Of a stretch of 27,856 nucleotides of DNA, positions 7,244 through 14,670 are shown one piece after another. How positions within the stretch are numbered: position 1 is the first letter of the stretch; each line of letters starts with the position of its first letter. The position numbers and the translations under genes were made by a program. Origin of the DNA: RGIG3009 sp045601465 (lineage in GTDB: Bacteria > Bacillota > Clostridia > Oscillospirales > Acutalibacteraceae). Under the pieces are notes generated by a model, which was not told the origin of the DNA, made no database searches, and saw only the letters and a list, made by a program, of their open reading frames with translations. The stretch covers positions 1-27,856 of the forward strand of contig JAZRZU010000024.1 of the NCBI GenBank assembly GCA_045601465.1. The letters are read 5' to 3'.

Positions 7244-7981
7244 ATGATGAAAAGAACAATACGAATCCTGTCCTTGCTCGTGGTTTTGGTTATGTGTTTC
7301 TCTTTTTGTGGTTGCGGTGCCTTGGACGAGTTGCGCCAATCACAGGCGTCTATTACGCCGGAGGGGACGATTCGGCTTGCTGACGGCACCGAATATAAGA
7401 TGTTACCGGAATGTGAGGAATTGACTCCCCGCTTTGATAATGCGGATATGGTATACGTTGCCGAAGAAGAATTGCCGCTGTTGCTCACTATTTTTTCCGA
7501 CGTCGCTTTTTATAAAAGTGATGATGGAATCTTTTTAGGGTCCCAGAACGAGGAAACCTATGCGTATTACTGTCGTACCGACGTTTATGACACCATGCTT
7601 GAACGTATCAACAGCGGTTTTATCGCTGAGACGTATGGGTACTGGTATTACGATTATGAACAAGAAAATGATGTGTTTTATACGTTGACCCCGACACAGG
7701 AGGATGCGTTATTACAGGTTTGTCAGACACAAGCATCCGAACAATTACCCGCAGGAGCATCCTTTGATTACGAACATATGGCGGACATTGTTATGTGTAC
7801 AAAGGATCGGTTATTTGTGCGTGATATGGTGTCGGTATGTGTTGTTGACAGCAACTATTACGCAGTAGAATATAACTTTGATAACACGGTGTTTTACCGT
7901 GTGCCGAACCAGCAGGCTGCCGTATTTGCCGAAATATTACAAGCGATGGTGGAAAGCGATTCTTATTGGGAAGAATGGTAA
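7244..7981 (+). CDS. Hypothetical lipoprotein
   Basis: A 245-residue protein with a signal peptide and lipobox-like FCGC (Cys about residue 24), exported and probably lipid-anchored. The mature part is acidic and rich in Tyr and Glu, with no family I recognise. It begins 13 nt after the permease stop with an AGGGGG ribosome site at 7232-7237, so it is probably part of the operon and could be an accessory or sensing lipoprotein of the ABC system. A second ATG follows immediately at 7247. Confidence 0.75.
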   Translation: MMKRTIRILSLLVVLVMCFSFCGCGALDELRQSQASITPEGTIRLADGTEYKMLPECEELTPRFDNADMVYVAEEELPLLLTIFSDVAFYKSDDGIFLGSQNEETYAYYCRTDVYDTMLERINSGFIAETYGYWYYDYEQENDVFYTLTPTQEDALLQVCQTQASEQLPAGASFDYEHMADIVMCTKDRLFVRDMVSVCVVDSNYYAVEYNFDNTVFYRVPNQQAAVFAEILQAMVESDSYWEEW

Positions 7982-8075
7982 GGGGGATCTGATATACGCT
8001 ATCGATAAACCGTTTTTTACGAAACGCAAGGATTCATTGAACCTCCATGTGTTTGATGAGAAAGGGAAAGTTGTT

Positions 8076-8810
8076 ATGAATATCTTATCCATCGGAAACA
8101 GTTTCTCAAAGGATGCACAACGGTATTTACATCAAATCGCAAAAGCGGATGATGTTGTGCTGAACGTTTTTAATCTATATATCAGCGGGTGTCCGCTTTC
8201 CACCCATTATCGCAATGTGTTGAGCGAAGAACGTGCTTATATGCTTGAAATGAACGGGGAAAGCACCGGCTTTAAGGTTTCCTTGAAAGAAGCGTTGCTC
8301 AATCGTGATTGGGATATTGTGACGGTGCAGCAAGCTAGTAGGTTATCGCCGGACGATGCTACCTATCAGCCGTATCTTAACAATTTGGTTCAATATGTTC
8401 GTGATTGTGTGCCAAAAGCCAAAATTGTTGTTCATCAAACGTGGGCTTATGAGCAAGGATGTCAGCGATTAAACGAGGAATTGCAGTACCGTGATTATAA
8501 AGACATGCTTCGTGATGTTGTGGCGGCATATCAAAAGGCAGCCAACGATATCGGTGCAGATTTTATTATCCCGTCGGGAGAAGTGTTTGACGCTTTGCTT
8601 GAAAACGGAATTGAAAAAATCCATCGGGATACGTACCATGCGAGCTTGGGGCTTGGCAGGTATGCGCTGGGTCTTACCTGGTATCGATTTTTAACCGGTA
8701 ATGACATTTCCGGCAATACGTTTGCTTGCTTTGATGAAGACGTTTCTGCTGAACAAATGGTAATCGCCAAAAAATGTGTATCACAAATTGCCGACCGATA
8801 TGGCGTGTGA
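8076..8810 (+). CDS. DUF4886 (SGNH-like) protein, cytoplasmic
   Basis: A 244-residue protein consisting only of the DUF4886 domain: ILSIGNSFS at the N-terminus (GNSFS at 7-11), YISGCPLSTHY, VQQASR, HQTWAY and HRDTYH near the C-terminus. Ser9 and the Asp-x-x-His pair would be the catalytic residues if it is an SGNH esterase. It has no signal peptide, unlike its paralogue at 2040-3608, so it should act inside the cell. The ATG at 8076 is chosen because the domain normally starts there. The upstream ribosome site is weak (AAAGGG at 8062-8067), and the frame stays open back into the preceding gene, so an earlier unusual start near the strong AAGGGGGAT at 7980-7988 cannot be excluded. Probably the last gene of the operon. 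Confidence 0.8.
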   Translation: MNILSIGNSFSKDAQRYLHQIAKADDVVLNVFNLYISGCPLSTHYRNVLSEERAYMLEMNGESTGFKVSLKEALLNRDWDIVTVQQASRLSPDDATYQPYLNNLVQYVRDCVPKAKIVVHQTWAYEQGCQRLNEELQYRDYKDMLRDVVAAYQKAANDIGADFIIPSGEVFDALLENGIEKIHRDTYHASLGLGRYALGLTWYRFLTGNDISGNTFACFDEDVSAEQMVIAKKCVSQIADRYGV

Positions 8811-8819
8811 TTGCGGAAG

Positions 8820-8868
8820 ATACACCAAAGTGTGTATAAAAGAAAGACGGACAGGTATGGAGCGTACT
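8820..8868 (+). repeat. Hairpin plus 24-nt conserved element, copy 1
   Basis: Nine nt after the DUF4886 stop comes a 6-bp hairpin (8820-8825/8830-8835, loop CAAA). After one spacer nt follows a 24-nt core (8837-8860) containing AAAGACGGAC, and a second small hairpin (8854-8857/8865-8868, 7-nt loop). The reverse complement of the core recurs at 9743-9766 with one mismatch and with the same layout. Confidence 0.75.
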
Positions 8869-8904
8869 CTTAAGGGCTTTATATTTGGTTTATAACGCGA
8901 AACT

Positions 8905-8932
8905 ATCCGCTCGAGAAATCGGGCGGATTTTT
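8905..8932 (+). terminator. Intrinsic terminator of the GntR-ABC operon
   Basis: A 10-bp stem (8905-8914 with 8919-8928, one G-U pair), GAAA loop, then TTTTC. The next promoter starts 9 bp later. Confidence 0.75.
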
Positions 8933-8941
8933 CAATTGCCA

Positions 8942-8970
8942 TTGAATTGTTCGAGTAAAAATGATATAAT
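8942..8970 (+). promoter_or_regulatory. Promoter of the lipoprotein gene at 9011
   Basis: TTGAAT (8942-8947) and TATAAT (8965-8970), 17-bp spacer. Confidence 0.75.
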
Positions 8971-9010
8971 ACTATTCGATAAATAAGAATTTGGCAAAGG
9001 AGTACACTTT

Positions 9011-9604
9011 ATGAAAAAAGTATTATCTTTTATGTTGGTTCTTATTATGATTATGACTCTAGCTGCTTGCAAAAATAATAAAACATCTGTTTCTTTTGTA
9101 GAAGTTCAGCAGATGGCAGAAAAAGAGATTCCAGCCATCAGTATGATGTTAGGATGCGAATGGGATGCAGAGAGTCTTCCTGAACAAGATTTTTTGATGA
9201 TTGCCAACGCACAGAGTCTTTATAAAAGAGATCATGGTGAAGCAATGCCGATTGTAAGTGTTGCAGAAAATGATTATCAGGTAAATGAAGGCATCAAAAT
9301 AGATGTTCTTATACCTGCAATCACAAAATATTTTCCATTTAGTGAGCAGTTGCTTCGTGACAGTTTTGAAAATTCTTTGGTATACGATGCACAGAACGAT
9401 GCGGTCATTCTGGCAGATGGCTGGGGTTGGAGTCTAGATGCAGTTATGCACGATGTAACGGATAATCAGGATGGTACATATGACATAGCATACGGTTTGT
9501 ACACAAAAGACGCCCTTGAATATGCAGGTGTTGTTAAAGCAAAAATACATCCTGACGGATATATGCAGTTTATATCCAATTATGAAATATTGTCCGATTG
9601 CTGA
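9011..9604 (+). CDS. Hypothetical lipoprotein, AT-rich
   Basis: A 197-residue exported lipoprotein: basic start MKKVLSFMLVLIMIMTL followed by lipobox LAAC (C20). I do not recognise the mature domain. It has GWGWSLDAVMHDV near the middle and a predicted beta-rich C-terminus with DNQDGTYDIAY. The ATG follows AAAGGAG (8996-9002) by 8 nt. The gene has its own promoter and terminator and reads as clearly more A/T-rich than its neighbours. It lies between two inverted copies of a hairpin element (8820-8868 and 9734-9785), so it may be an inserted single-gene cassette. Confidence 0.8.
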   Translation: MKKVLSFMLVLIMIMTLAACKNNKTSVSFVEVQQMAEKEIPAISMMLGCEWDAESLPEQDFLMIANAQSLYKRDHGEAMPIVSVAENDYQVNEGIKIDVLIPAITKYFPFSEQLLRDSFENSLVYDAQNDAVILADGWGWSLDAVMHDVTDNQDGTYDIAYGLYTKDALEYAGVVKAKIHPDGYMQFISNYEILSDC

Positions 9605-9619
9605 GTAGGTTAGAGGGTT

Positions 9620-9657
9620 TTAGGTTCGCCTAATAAGTGAGATTTGGGCGCCCAAAT
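9620..9657 (+). other. UUCG hairpin and perfect 16-bp palindrome in a 3' UTR
   Basis: TTAGG (9620-9624) pairs with CCTAA (9629-9633) around a TTCG loop. Nine nt later, ATTTGGGCGCCCAAAT (9642-9657) is a perfect 16-bp palindrome. Both lie between the lipoprotein stop and its terminator. They could be RNA structures, a protein-binding site or recombination-related. Confidence 0.6.
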
Positions 9658-9687
9658 GTCCTGCTTGTTATGGTATAAGACAAATTT

Positions 9688-9722
9688 AAAAGCTGTGTAG
9701 AAATTTTCTACACAGCTTTTTT
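9688..9722. terminator. Bidirectional terminator between convergent genes
   Basis: A long AT/GC mixed stem, AAAAGCTGTGTAGAAA (9688-9703) with its complement ending at 9720, then TTTTTT. It can serve the lipoprotein gene (plus) and the hydrolase gene (minus). Confidence 0.85.
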
Positions 9723-9733
9723 ACTGTCCTTCA

Positions 9734-9785
9734 GGGTACAACCCATACCCGTCCGTCTTTCTTTTAATATCCCCAAAGGGGGATA
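9734..9785 (-). repeat. Hairpin plus 24-nt conserved element, copy 2 (inverted)
   Basis: Read on the minus strand after the hydrolase stop: an 11-nt gap, a 7-bp hairpin (9785-9779/9774-9768, loop CTTT), one spacer nt, the 24-nt core (9766-9743) with 23 of 24 positions equal to copy 1, then a second hairpin (9750-9746/9738-9734, 7-nt loop). The first stems differ in sequence between copies but both pair. Confidence 0.75.
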
Positions 9786-9796
9786 GCGTAACTTCT

Positions 9797-10732
9797 TTAC
9801 AAACCAAAGGTGAATTCCCGCAGAGCGTTCAAATATTCCTCAGGGGCTACGGGGTAACTGAGTCCATGTCCTGCTTTTGGTACAAGCACCAATCGTTTTT
9901 CGCTTTGGCACGCCTCATAGTTTTGCTCACTCATGTTACAGGGCACAAAATCGTCGCTGTCGCCGTGGAAAAAGATAACCGGCAAGCGGCAGGTTTTCAC
10001 GGCTTCGATGGGGGGTGTTTTTTCCAAATCAAAATGCCCGAAGAATCGAGCGCCCAGTTTGATAAATGGATATAATATCCATACCGGTAGGCGGCGGGTG
10101 CGCATGACCGTTTGGATGATCTCTTTTGCTGACGTATATCCGCAGTCTGCGAGCACCCCAACAACGTTGCTAGGCAACGGGTTTGCCGTCGCCATGAGAA
10201 CGGTGGCAGCGCCCATTGAAATACCTGTTAGAATAATATGGGATTCGGGAAATCGGTTTACCAAATAATCAACCCACGCAACGCAGTCATCGCTTTCCTT
10301 TACACCAAACGTAATGACTCGACCGTCGCTGTTGCCGCAACCACGCTGATCGACGATCAAAACGTTTCGTCCCAGTGCAAAAGCACGTTGTACGCCACCG
10401 CACAAATCACGCTCGGCCGTTCCTCGGTATCCGTGAAACATCAATTCGATCGGGGCATTGCTCGCATATTCATAATAGCGTCCGCACAAGGAAAGTCCAT
10501 CAAGAGAGCGAATGAAGATCTGTTCGTGCGGTATCTGCCGTGCTTGTTTCATCCACGATACCATCAGTTCACGGTACGGTTCGTATGCTTTGCCGGGAGG
10601 AATAGGAAATTCCTCTTTGGATGGCTGTTGTTTCGGTACGTAAAATACGATATAAAAACAAATAAAAGCTGTCAAAAAAACGCCAAGAAACACCACCGCA
10701 AGGATCAAAACAGCGATTGTGATTTCTTCCAT
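9797..10732 (-). CDS. Membrane-anchored alpha/beta hydrolase
   Basis: A 311-residue protein. Residues about 5-32 form one N-terminal membrane helix; the rest is an alpha/beta-hydrolase of the Bem46/YqkD-like (prolyl-oligopeptidase-type) group. Visible are the oxyanion segment HGYRG, the DQRGCGNSDG strand turn, the nucleophile elbow GISMG (S172), the acid in HGDSDDFVP (D260) and the base in AGHGLSY (H289). The substrate is unknown; ester or peptide hydrolysis is the family activity. Start ATG 10732 follows GGAGGGG. Divergent from the acyltransferase gene, with separate promoters. Confidence 0.88.
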   Translation of the reverse strand: MEEITIAVLILAVVFLGVFLTAFICFYIVFYVPKQQPSKEEFPIPPGKAYEPYRELMVSWMKQARQIPHEQIFIRSLDGLSLCGRYYEYASNAPIELMFHGYRGTAERDLCGGVQRAFALGRNVLIVDQRGCGNSDGRVITFGVKESDDCVAWVDYLVNRFPESHIILTGISMGAATVLMATANPLPSNVVGVLADCGYTSAKEIIQTVMRTRRLPVWILYPFIKLGARFFGHFDLEKTPPIEAVKTCRLPVIFFHGDSDDFVPCNMSEQNYEACQSEKRLVLVPKAGHGLSYPVAPEEYLNALREFTFGL

Positions 10733-10756
10733 TTGTTATCCCCTCCATTTGCTTGT

Positions 10757-10785
10757 ATTGTATCACGAACCCGCCCTGTACGCAA
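10757..10785 (-). promoter_or_regulatory. Promoter of the hydrolase gene
   Basis: On the minus strand, TTGCGT (10780-10785) and TACAAT (10757-10762), 17-bp spacer. Confidence 0.6.
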
Positions 10786-10805
10786 GAAATGGCAGTCGAT
10801 TTTTC

Positions 10806-10834
10806 TTGCTTTTTAGCGTATTTTCATGTAAAAT
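10806..10834 (+). promoter_or_regulatory. Promoter of the acyltransferase gene
   Basis: TTGCTT (10806-10811) and TAAAAT (10829-10834), 17-bp spacer. Back to back with the hydrolase promoter, with 20 bp between the -35 boxes. Confidence 0.55.
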
Positions 10835-10858
10835 GCAAAAGAGAGGTGAGCTGATGGT

Positions 10859-12136
10859 ATGAATATCGATGTCAATTATAAAAATAAAAAGCGATATAAT
10901 ACGGCACACTATCCGATTCGTCAACCCAAGATTATTGTCGCATTGATATGGATATTGTCCCGTATCATGTTGATCGGGAAGCAATACAAGATTGAGAAGA
11001 TCAATATGGAGGGGTTAAAACCGCCGTATATTCTGCTTAGCAATCATATGTATTTTATCGATTTTGAGTTAGCCGCCATGGGAACATGGCCGCACCGTGT
11101 CAACAACGTTGTGAGCATTGACGGATACTATCGTCGTCCGTGGCTTATGGAGCTTATCGGTGCGATCTGTACCCGCAAATATACCATGGATCTGCACCTG
11201 ATCAAATCCATCAATCGGGTATTGAAACGTGGTGATATTTTATGTATGTATCCCGAAGCACGTTACTCCCCATGCGGTACACTCTCGTTTATGCCGGATT
11301 CTTTGGGCAAGCTGATCCGTATGAACAAAGTACCGGTCGTAACTGTCGTGCATCACGGGAATTATTTACATTCTCCGTTTTGGAATTTTCGTAAAAAACG
11401 CAAGGTGCCGCTGCATACCACCATGACTCAAATTCTAACGGCAGAACAGGTAAAAACCATGTCGGCAGAACAAATTAATGCGGTTCTTAGGGACGCGTTG
11501 TCTTACGATGAATATCGATATCAAAAAGAGAACGGTATTCGTATTACCGAGCCATTTCGTGCCGAAGGATTGCATAAAGTTTTGTATCAATGCCCGCATT
11601 GTTTGGCGGAATCCCAAATGTCCTCTGCCGGTGCTGAACTGTTCTGTACCGCTTGCGGAAAGCGCTGGACGCTTGAAGAGGACGGCAGTCTGACAGCTCA
11701 AAACGGCGAAACGGAATTTCCGCACATCCCCGATTGGTTTGATTGGGAACGGGAACAGGTGCGCCGACAAATTGAAGACGGGACCTATTCCTTCCAAGAT
11801 GAGGTCGAGGTTTATTCCATGCCTCGCTGCTGGAAATTTGAATCAATTGGAAAAGCGACGTTGTCGCATGACCCTGAAAATGGGTTTCGATTAACCGGTC
11901 ATTATAACGGAAAAGAGTATCGTATCCAACGCACGCCGTCCATGACGAACAGTTTGCACATCGAGTACGATTATTGTTACTTGAAGCCGCTGGATTGTGT
12001 AGACATTTCTACCGAAAACGATTCTTTTTATTGTTATCCGGCGACTCAAAAGAACATTGTGACCAAGTTAGCCTTTGCGACGGAGCACTTGTATGCGCTT
12101 TCGCAGGAAAGAACAAAAACTGTCGTTACCAAGTAA
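10859..12136 (+). CDS. PlsC-like acyltransferase with C-terminal zinc ribbon
   Basis: A 425-residue protein. Residues about 45-235 resemble 1-acylglycerol-3-phosphate acyltransferases: the catalytic H-x4-D motif is in SNHMYFIDFE (H63, D68), and the substrate motif appears as MYPEARYS instead of the usual FPEGTR. Residues about 240-265 form a zinc ribbon with CPHC and CTAC. The remaining ~150 residues are unrecognised. Lipid acyl transfer is the family reaction; the added ribbon and tail make the exact substrate uncertain. The ATG at 10859 follows GAGAGGTGAG; the ATG at 10854 is in another frame and stops at once. Confidence 0.8.
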   Translation: MNIDVNYKNKKRYNTAHYPIRQPKIIVALIWILSRIMLIGKQYKIEKINMEGLKPPYILLSNHMYFIDFELAAMGTWPHRVNNVVSIDGYYRRPWLMELIGAICTRKYTMDLHLIKSINRVLKRGDILCMYPEARYSPCGTLSFMPDSLGKLIRMNKVPVVTVVHHGNYLHSPFWNFRKKRKVPLHTTMTQILTAEQVKTMSAEQINAVLRDALSYDEYRYQKENGIRITEPFRAEGLHKVLYQCPHCLAESQMSSAGAELFCTACGKRWTLEEDGSLTAQNGETEFPHIPDWFDWEREQVRRQIEDGTYSFQDEVEVYSMPRCWKFESIGKATLSHDPENGFRLTGHYNGKEYRIQRTPSMTNSLHIEYDYCYLKPLDCVDISTENDSFYCYPATQKNIVTKLAFATEHLYALSQERTKTVVTK

Positions 12137-12142
12137 TAGCGC

Positions 12143-12181
12143 ACACGCTCTTCACCGTTTGAGTGTCAAGAGCGTGTTTTT
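12143..12181 (+). terminator. Intrinsic terminator
   Basis: ACACGCTCTT (12143-12152) pairs with AAGAGCGTGT (12168-12177), followed by TTTT. It closes the acyltransferase unit. Confidence 0.75.
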
Positions 12182-12248
12182 GCCATCGAACGTATATCGC
12201 TTTATGTTTTGACAGGTATCCGTACCCTACGAATATGCGGTCTTGGGG

Positions 12249-12277
12249 TTGACATCTTTTCCAACATGGAGTATGGT
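12249..12277 (+). promoter_or_regulatory. Probable nfnAB promoter
   Basis: TTGACA (12249-12254) and TATGGT (12272-12277), 17-bp spacer. A second TTGACA at 12210-12215 has only AATATG at 17 bp and is weaker. Confidence 0.55.
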
Positions 12278-12337
12278 TATACACAGGTTGGTTGTTTATC
12301 TATACGACAACCGTTTTAGCCGAAAAGGGAGAGTCTT

Positions 12338-13192
12338 ATGTATCAGATCACACAAAAGAAAGTGCTCAATGCCTCGGTCGTGGAAATGCATATTGCAGCG
12401 CCGCTGGTTGCGAACAAAGCAAAGCCCGGTCAATTTATTATCCTGCGCGTGGATGAAAGCGGTGAGCGTATTCCACTTACCATTGCCGGCGTAGACAAAC
12501 AAAACGGAACGGTAAAAATCATTTTTCAAGTTGTCGGTGCGACGACCCAAAAACTCAGCCATAAAAACGAGGGTGAGTATATTGTGGATTTTGTTGGTCC
12601 GCTGGGCACGCCAACCGAGCTGGAAGGGTTAAAGAAGGTATGCATTATCGGCGGCGGCGTGGGATGTGCCATTGCGATGCCGATTGCCGAAGCTTTGCAC
12701 GAGATGGGGGCAGAGGTAACCTCCATCATTGGGTTCCGCAATCAAGATCTGTGTATTTGCGAAAAGGAATTCCGTGCGGCATCCGATCAATTGATCGTGA
12801 TGACAGATGACGGCTCGTACGGTCGTCCGGGAAACGTTACGCTCCCCTTAAAGGAATTGTTAGAAAGCGGGAAATCCTTCGATAAAATCATTACCATCGG
12901 TCCTTTGGTGATGATGAAATTTGTAGTGGAAACTGCCCGCCCGTTTGGCATACCGGTAACGGTGTCTATGAACCCCATTATGATTGACGGAACCGGTATG
13001 TGCGGGGGTTGCCGCTTAACGCTGTGCGTGGATGGGCAACGGGTGATTAAATTCGCTTGTGTAGACGGTCCGGATTTCAACGGGTATGAGGTAGATTTTG
13101 ACGAGGCGATGCTGCGAGGCAGAATGTACGGTGATTTTGAACGCCATGCATACGAAGCCGGTTGCAACCTCTACAAAAAGGAGGCGCAATAA
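12338..13192 (+). CDS. nfnA: NfnA, FAD/[2Fe-2S] subunit of ferredoxin:NADP oxidoreductase
   Basis: A 284-residue protein of the dihydroorotate dehydrogenase electron-transfer (PyrK-like) family. RIPLTIAG (44-51) is the FAD-binding motif, IIGGGVGCAIAMP (103-115) the nucleotide-binding loop, and MCGGC with C222, C225 and the later C241 the [2Fe-2S] region; D217 may be a ligand, as one Asp ligand is reported for characterised NfnA. Next to NfnB it forms the electron-bifurcating transhydrogenase that couples ferredoxin and NADH oxidation to NADP reduction. ATG 12338 follows AAAAGGGAGAG. The pair can be annotated as sulfide dehydrogenase or glutamate synthase subunits in error. Confidence 0.9.
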   Translation: MYQITQKKVLNASVVEMHIAAPLVANKAKPGQFIILRVDESGERIPLTIAGVDKQNGTVKIIFQVVGATTQKLSHKNEGEYIVDFVGPLGTPTELEGLKKVCIIGGGVGCAIAMPIAEALHEMGAEVTSIIGFRNQDLCICEKEFRAASDQLIVMTDDGSYGRPGNVTLPLKELLESGKSFDKIITIGPLVMMKFVVETARPFGIPVTVSMNPIMIDGTGMCGGCRLTLCVDGQRVIKFACVDGPDFNGYEVDFDEAMLRGRMYGDFERHAYEAGCNLYKKEAQ

Positions 13193-14608
13193 ATGGCAGA
13201 CAGGTTATCGTCGGACAGACACGAAATGCCGGTACAAGAGCCTTGTGTGCGTGTACATAACTTTGACGAGGTGGCACTTGGGTATAGCGCCGAAACCGCT
13301 ATTGCCGAAGCAAAGCGGTGCCTGAATTGTAAAACAAAGCCTTGTACACAAGGGTGTCCGGTACAAATTGATATTCCCAGTTTTATTCAAAAAATTCAAG
13401 AGGGAGATTTCGAGGGTGCTTATCAAATCATCTCCCAATCTTCTTCGTTGCCGGCGGTTTGCGGGCGGGTATGTCCCCAGGAAACGCAGTGTGAAGCACG
13501 GTGCGTGCGGGGGATAAAAGGTCAGCCCGTCGCCATCGGTCGGTTGGAACGGTTTGTTGCAGACTGGCATAACACGTTTGTCGAGCAACCGCCACAAAAG
13601 CCAACCCCCAACGGACATAAAGTGGCTGTTGTGGGTTCCGGCCCTTCCGGGCTGGCCTGCGCCGGTGATCTGGCCAAGAAGGGGTATGCGGTCACGATAT
13701 ATGAAGCATTGCACGTCCCCGGTGGTGTTTTGGTATATGGTATTCCGGAGTTTCGTCTTCCGAAATCCATTGTTTCCAAAGAGGTTGAGAGCCTTGCAAA
13801 GCTTGGTGTAACGATTGAAACCAACACCGTAATCGGCAAAACGCTGACGGTGGATGAGTTGTTTGAGGTCGGATATGAAGCTGTGTTTATCGGTTCGGGT
13901 GCCGGATTGCCAAACTTTATGGGGATTCCCGGCGAATCCTTGAACGGTGTGTATTCGGCGAACGAATTCCTTACTCGCTGCAATTTGATGAAAGCGTATT
14001 TGGACAACCCTGAAACTCCCGTTCGAAAAGGGGGAACCGTCGCCGTTATTGGTGGCGGTAATGTGGCGATGGATGCGGCCAGGGTGGCGATGCGCCTTGG
14101 TGCAGAAAAGGTATACGTTGTGTACCGTCGTTCAATGGAAGAACTGCCCGCCCGTAAAGAAGAGGTTGAACACGCTTTGGAAGAGGGAATCGAGTTTCGG
14201 TGGCTTACTGCCCCGCTTTCGATCGGTGGATATCACAACCCCGATGACCCCCGTGACCCGAAAAATGGTTTTGTCACCGACATGACTTGTATCAAAATGG
14301 AGCTGGGAGAACCGGACGAGCGGGGACGGCGGCGCCCGGTGATGATTGAGGGTTCCGAATATACGTTGCCGGTGGACACCGTGATTATGTCCATCGGTAC
14401 CTCGCCGAATCCCCTTATCAAAAGCACGACCGAGGGTTTAGCTGTAAACCATCGAGGCGGTATTATTGTCAATGAAGATGCGCTTACTTCCCGCACAGGT
14501 GTATATGCCGGTGGGGATGCGGTCACCGGTGCGGCTACCGTTATTTCGGCAATGGGTGCCGGTAAATTGGCAGCCAAGTCGATTGACGAATATTTATCAA
14601 ACGAATAA
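13193..14608 (+). CDS. nfnB: NfnB, FAD/[4Fe-4S] NADPH-binding subunit (GltD-like)
   Basis: A 471-residue flavoprotein. The N-terminus (about 35-125) has cysteine clusters CLNCKTKPCTQGCP and CGRVCPQETQCEARCVRG for two [4Fe-4S] clusters. Then come the FAD fold GSGPSGLACAG and the NADPH fold GGGNVAMDAARVA, and the C-terminal GDAVTGAATVISAMGAGK. It is homologous to the glutamate synthase small subunit, often named gltA or gltD; the zero-gap partnership with nfnA and the absence of a large glutamate synthase subunit favour NfnB. The ATG starts at the base after the nfnA stop, with AAAGGAGG 8 nt upstream inside nfnA. Confidence 0.93.
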   Translation: MADRLSSDRHEMPVQEPCVRVHNFDEVALGYSAETAIAEAKRCLNCKTKPCTQGCPVQIDIPSFIQKIQEGDFEGAYQIISQSSSLPAVCGRVCPQETQCEARCVRGIKGQPVAIGRLERFVADWHNTFVEQPPQKPTPNGHKVAVVGSGPSGLACAGDLAKKGYAVTIYEALHVPGGVLVYGIPEFRLPKSIVSKEVESLAKLGVTIETNTVIGKTLTVDELFEVGYEAVFIGSGAGLPNFMGIPGESLNGVYSANEFLTRCNLMKAYLDNPETPVRKGGTVAVIGGGNVAMDAARVAMRLGAEKVYVVYRRSMEELPARKEEVEHALEEGIEFRWLTAPLSIGGYHNPDDPRDPKNGFVTDMTCIKMELGEPDERGRRRPVMIEGSEYTLPVDTVIMSIGTSPNPLIKSTTEGLAVNHRGGIIVNEDALTSRTGVYAGGDAVTGAATVISAMGAGKLAAKSIDEYLSNE

Positions 14609-14639
14609 GCTGTATTTGTGTTTTTGCACAGACACAATG

Positions 14640-14670
14640 AACCCCCCTGCCGTTTGGCAGGGCGGTTTTT
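14640..14670 (+). terminator. Intrinsic terminator of nfnAB
   Basis: A 12-bp stem (14640-14651/14656-14667, one C-C mismatch) with a GTTT loop and a TTTTT end. It reaches the last bases of the convergent DUF1854 gene. Confidence 0.7.
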
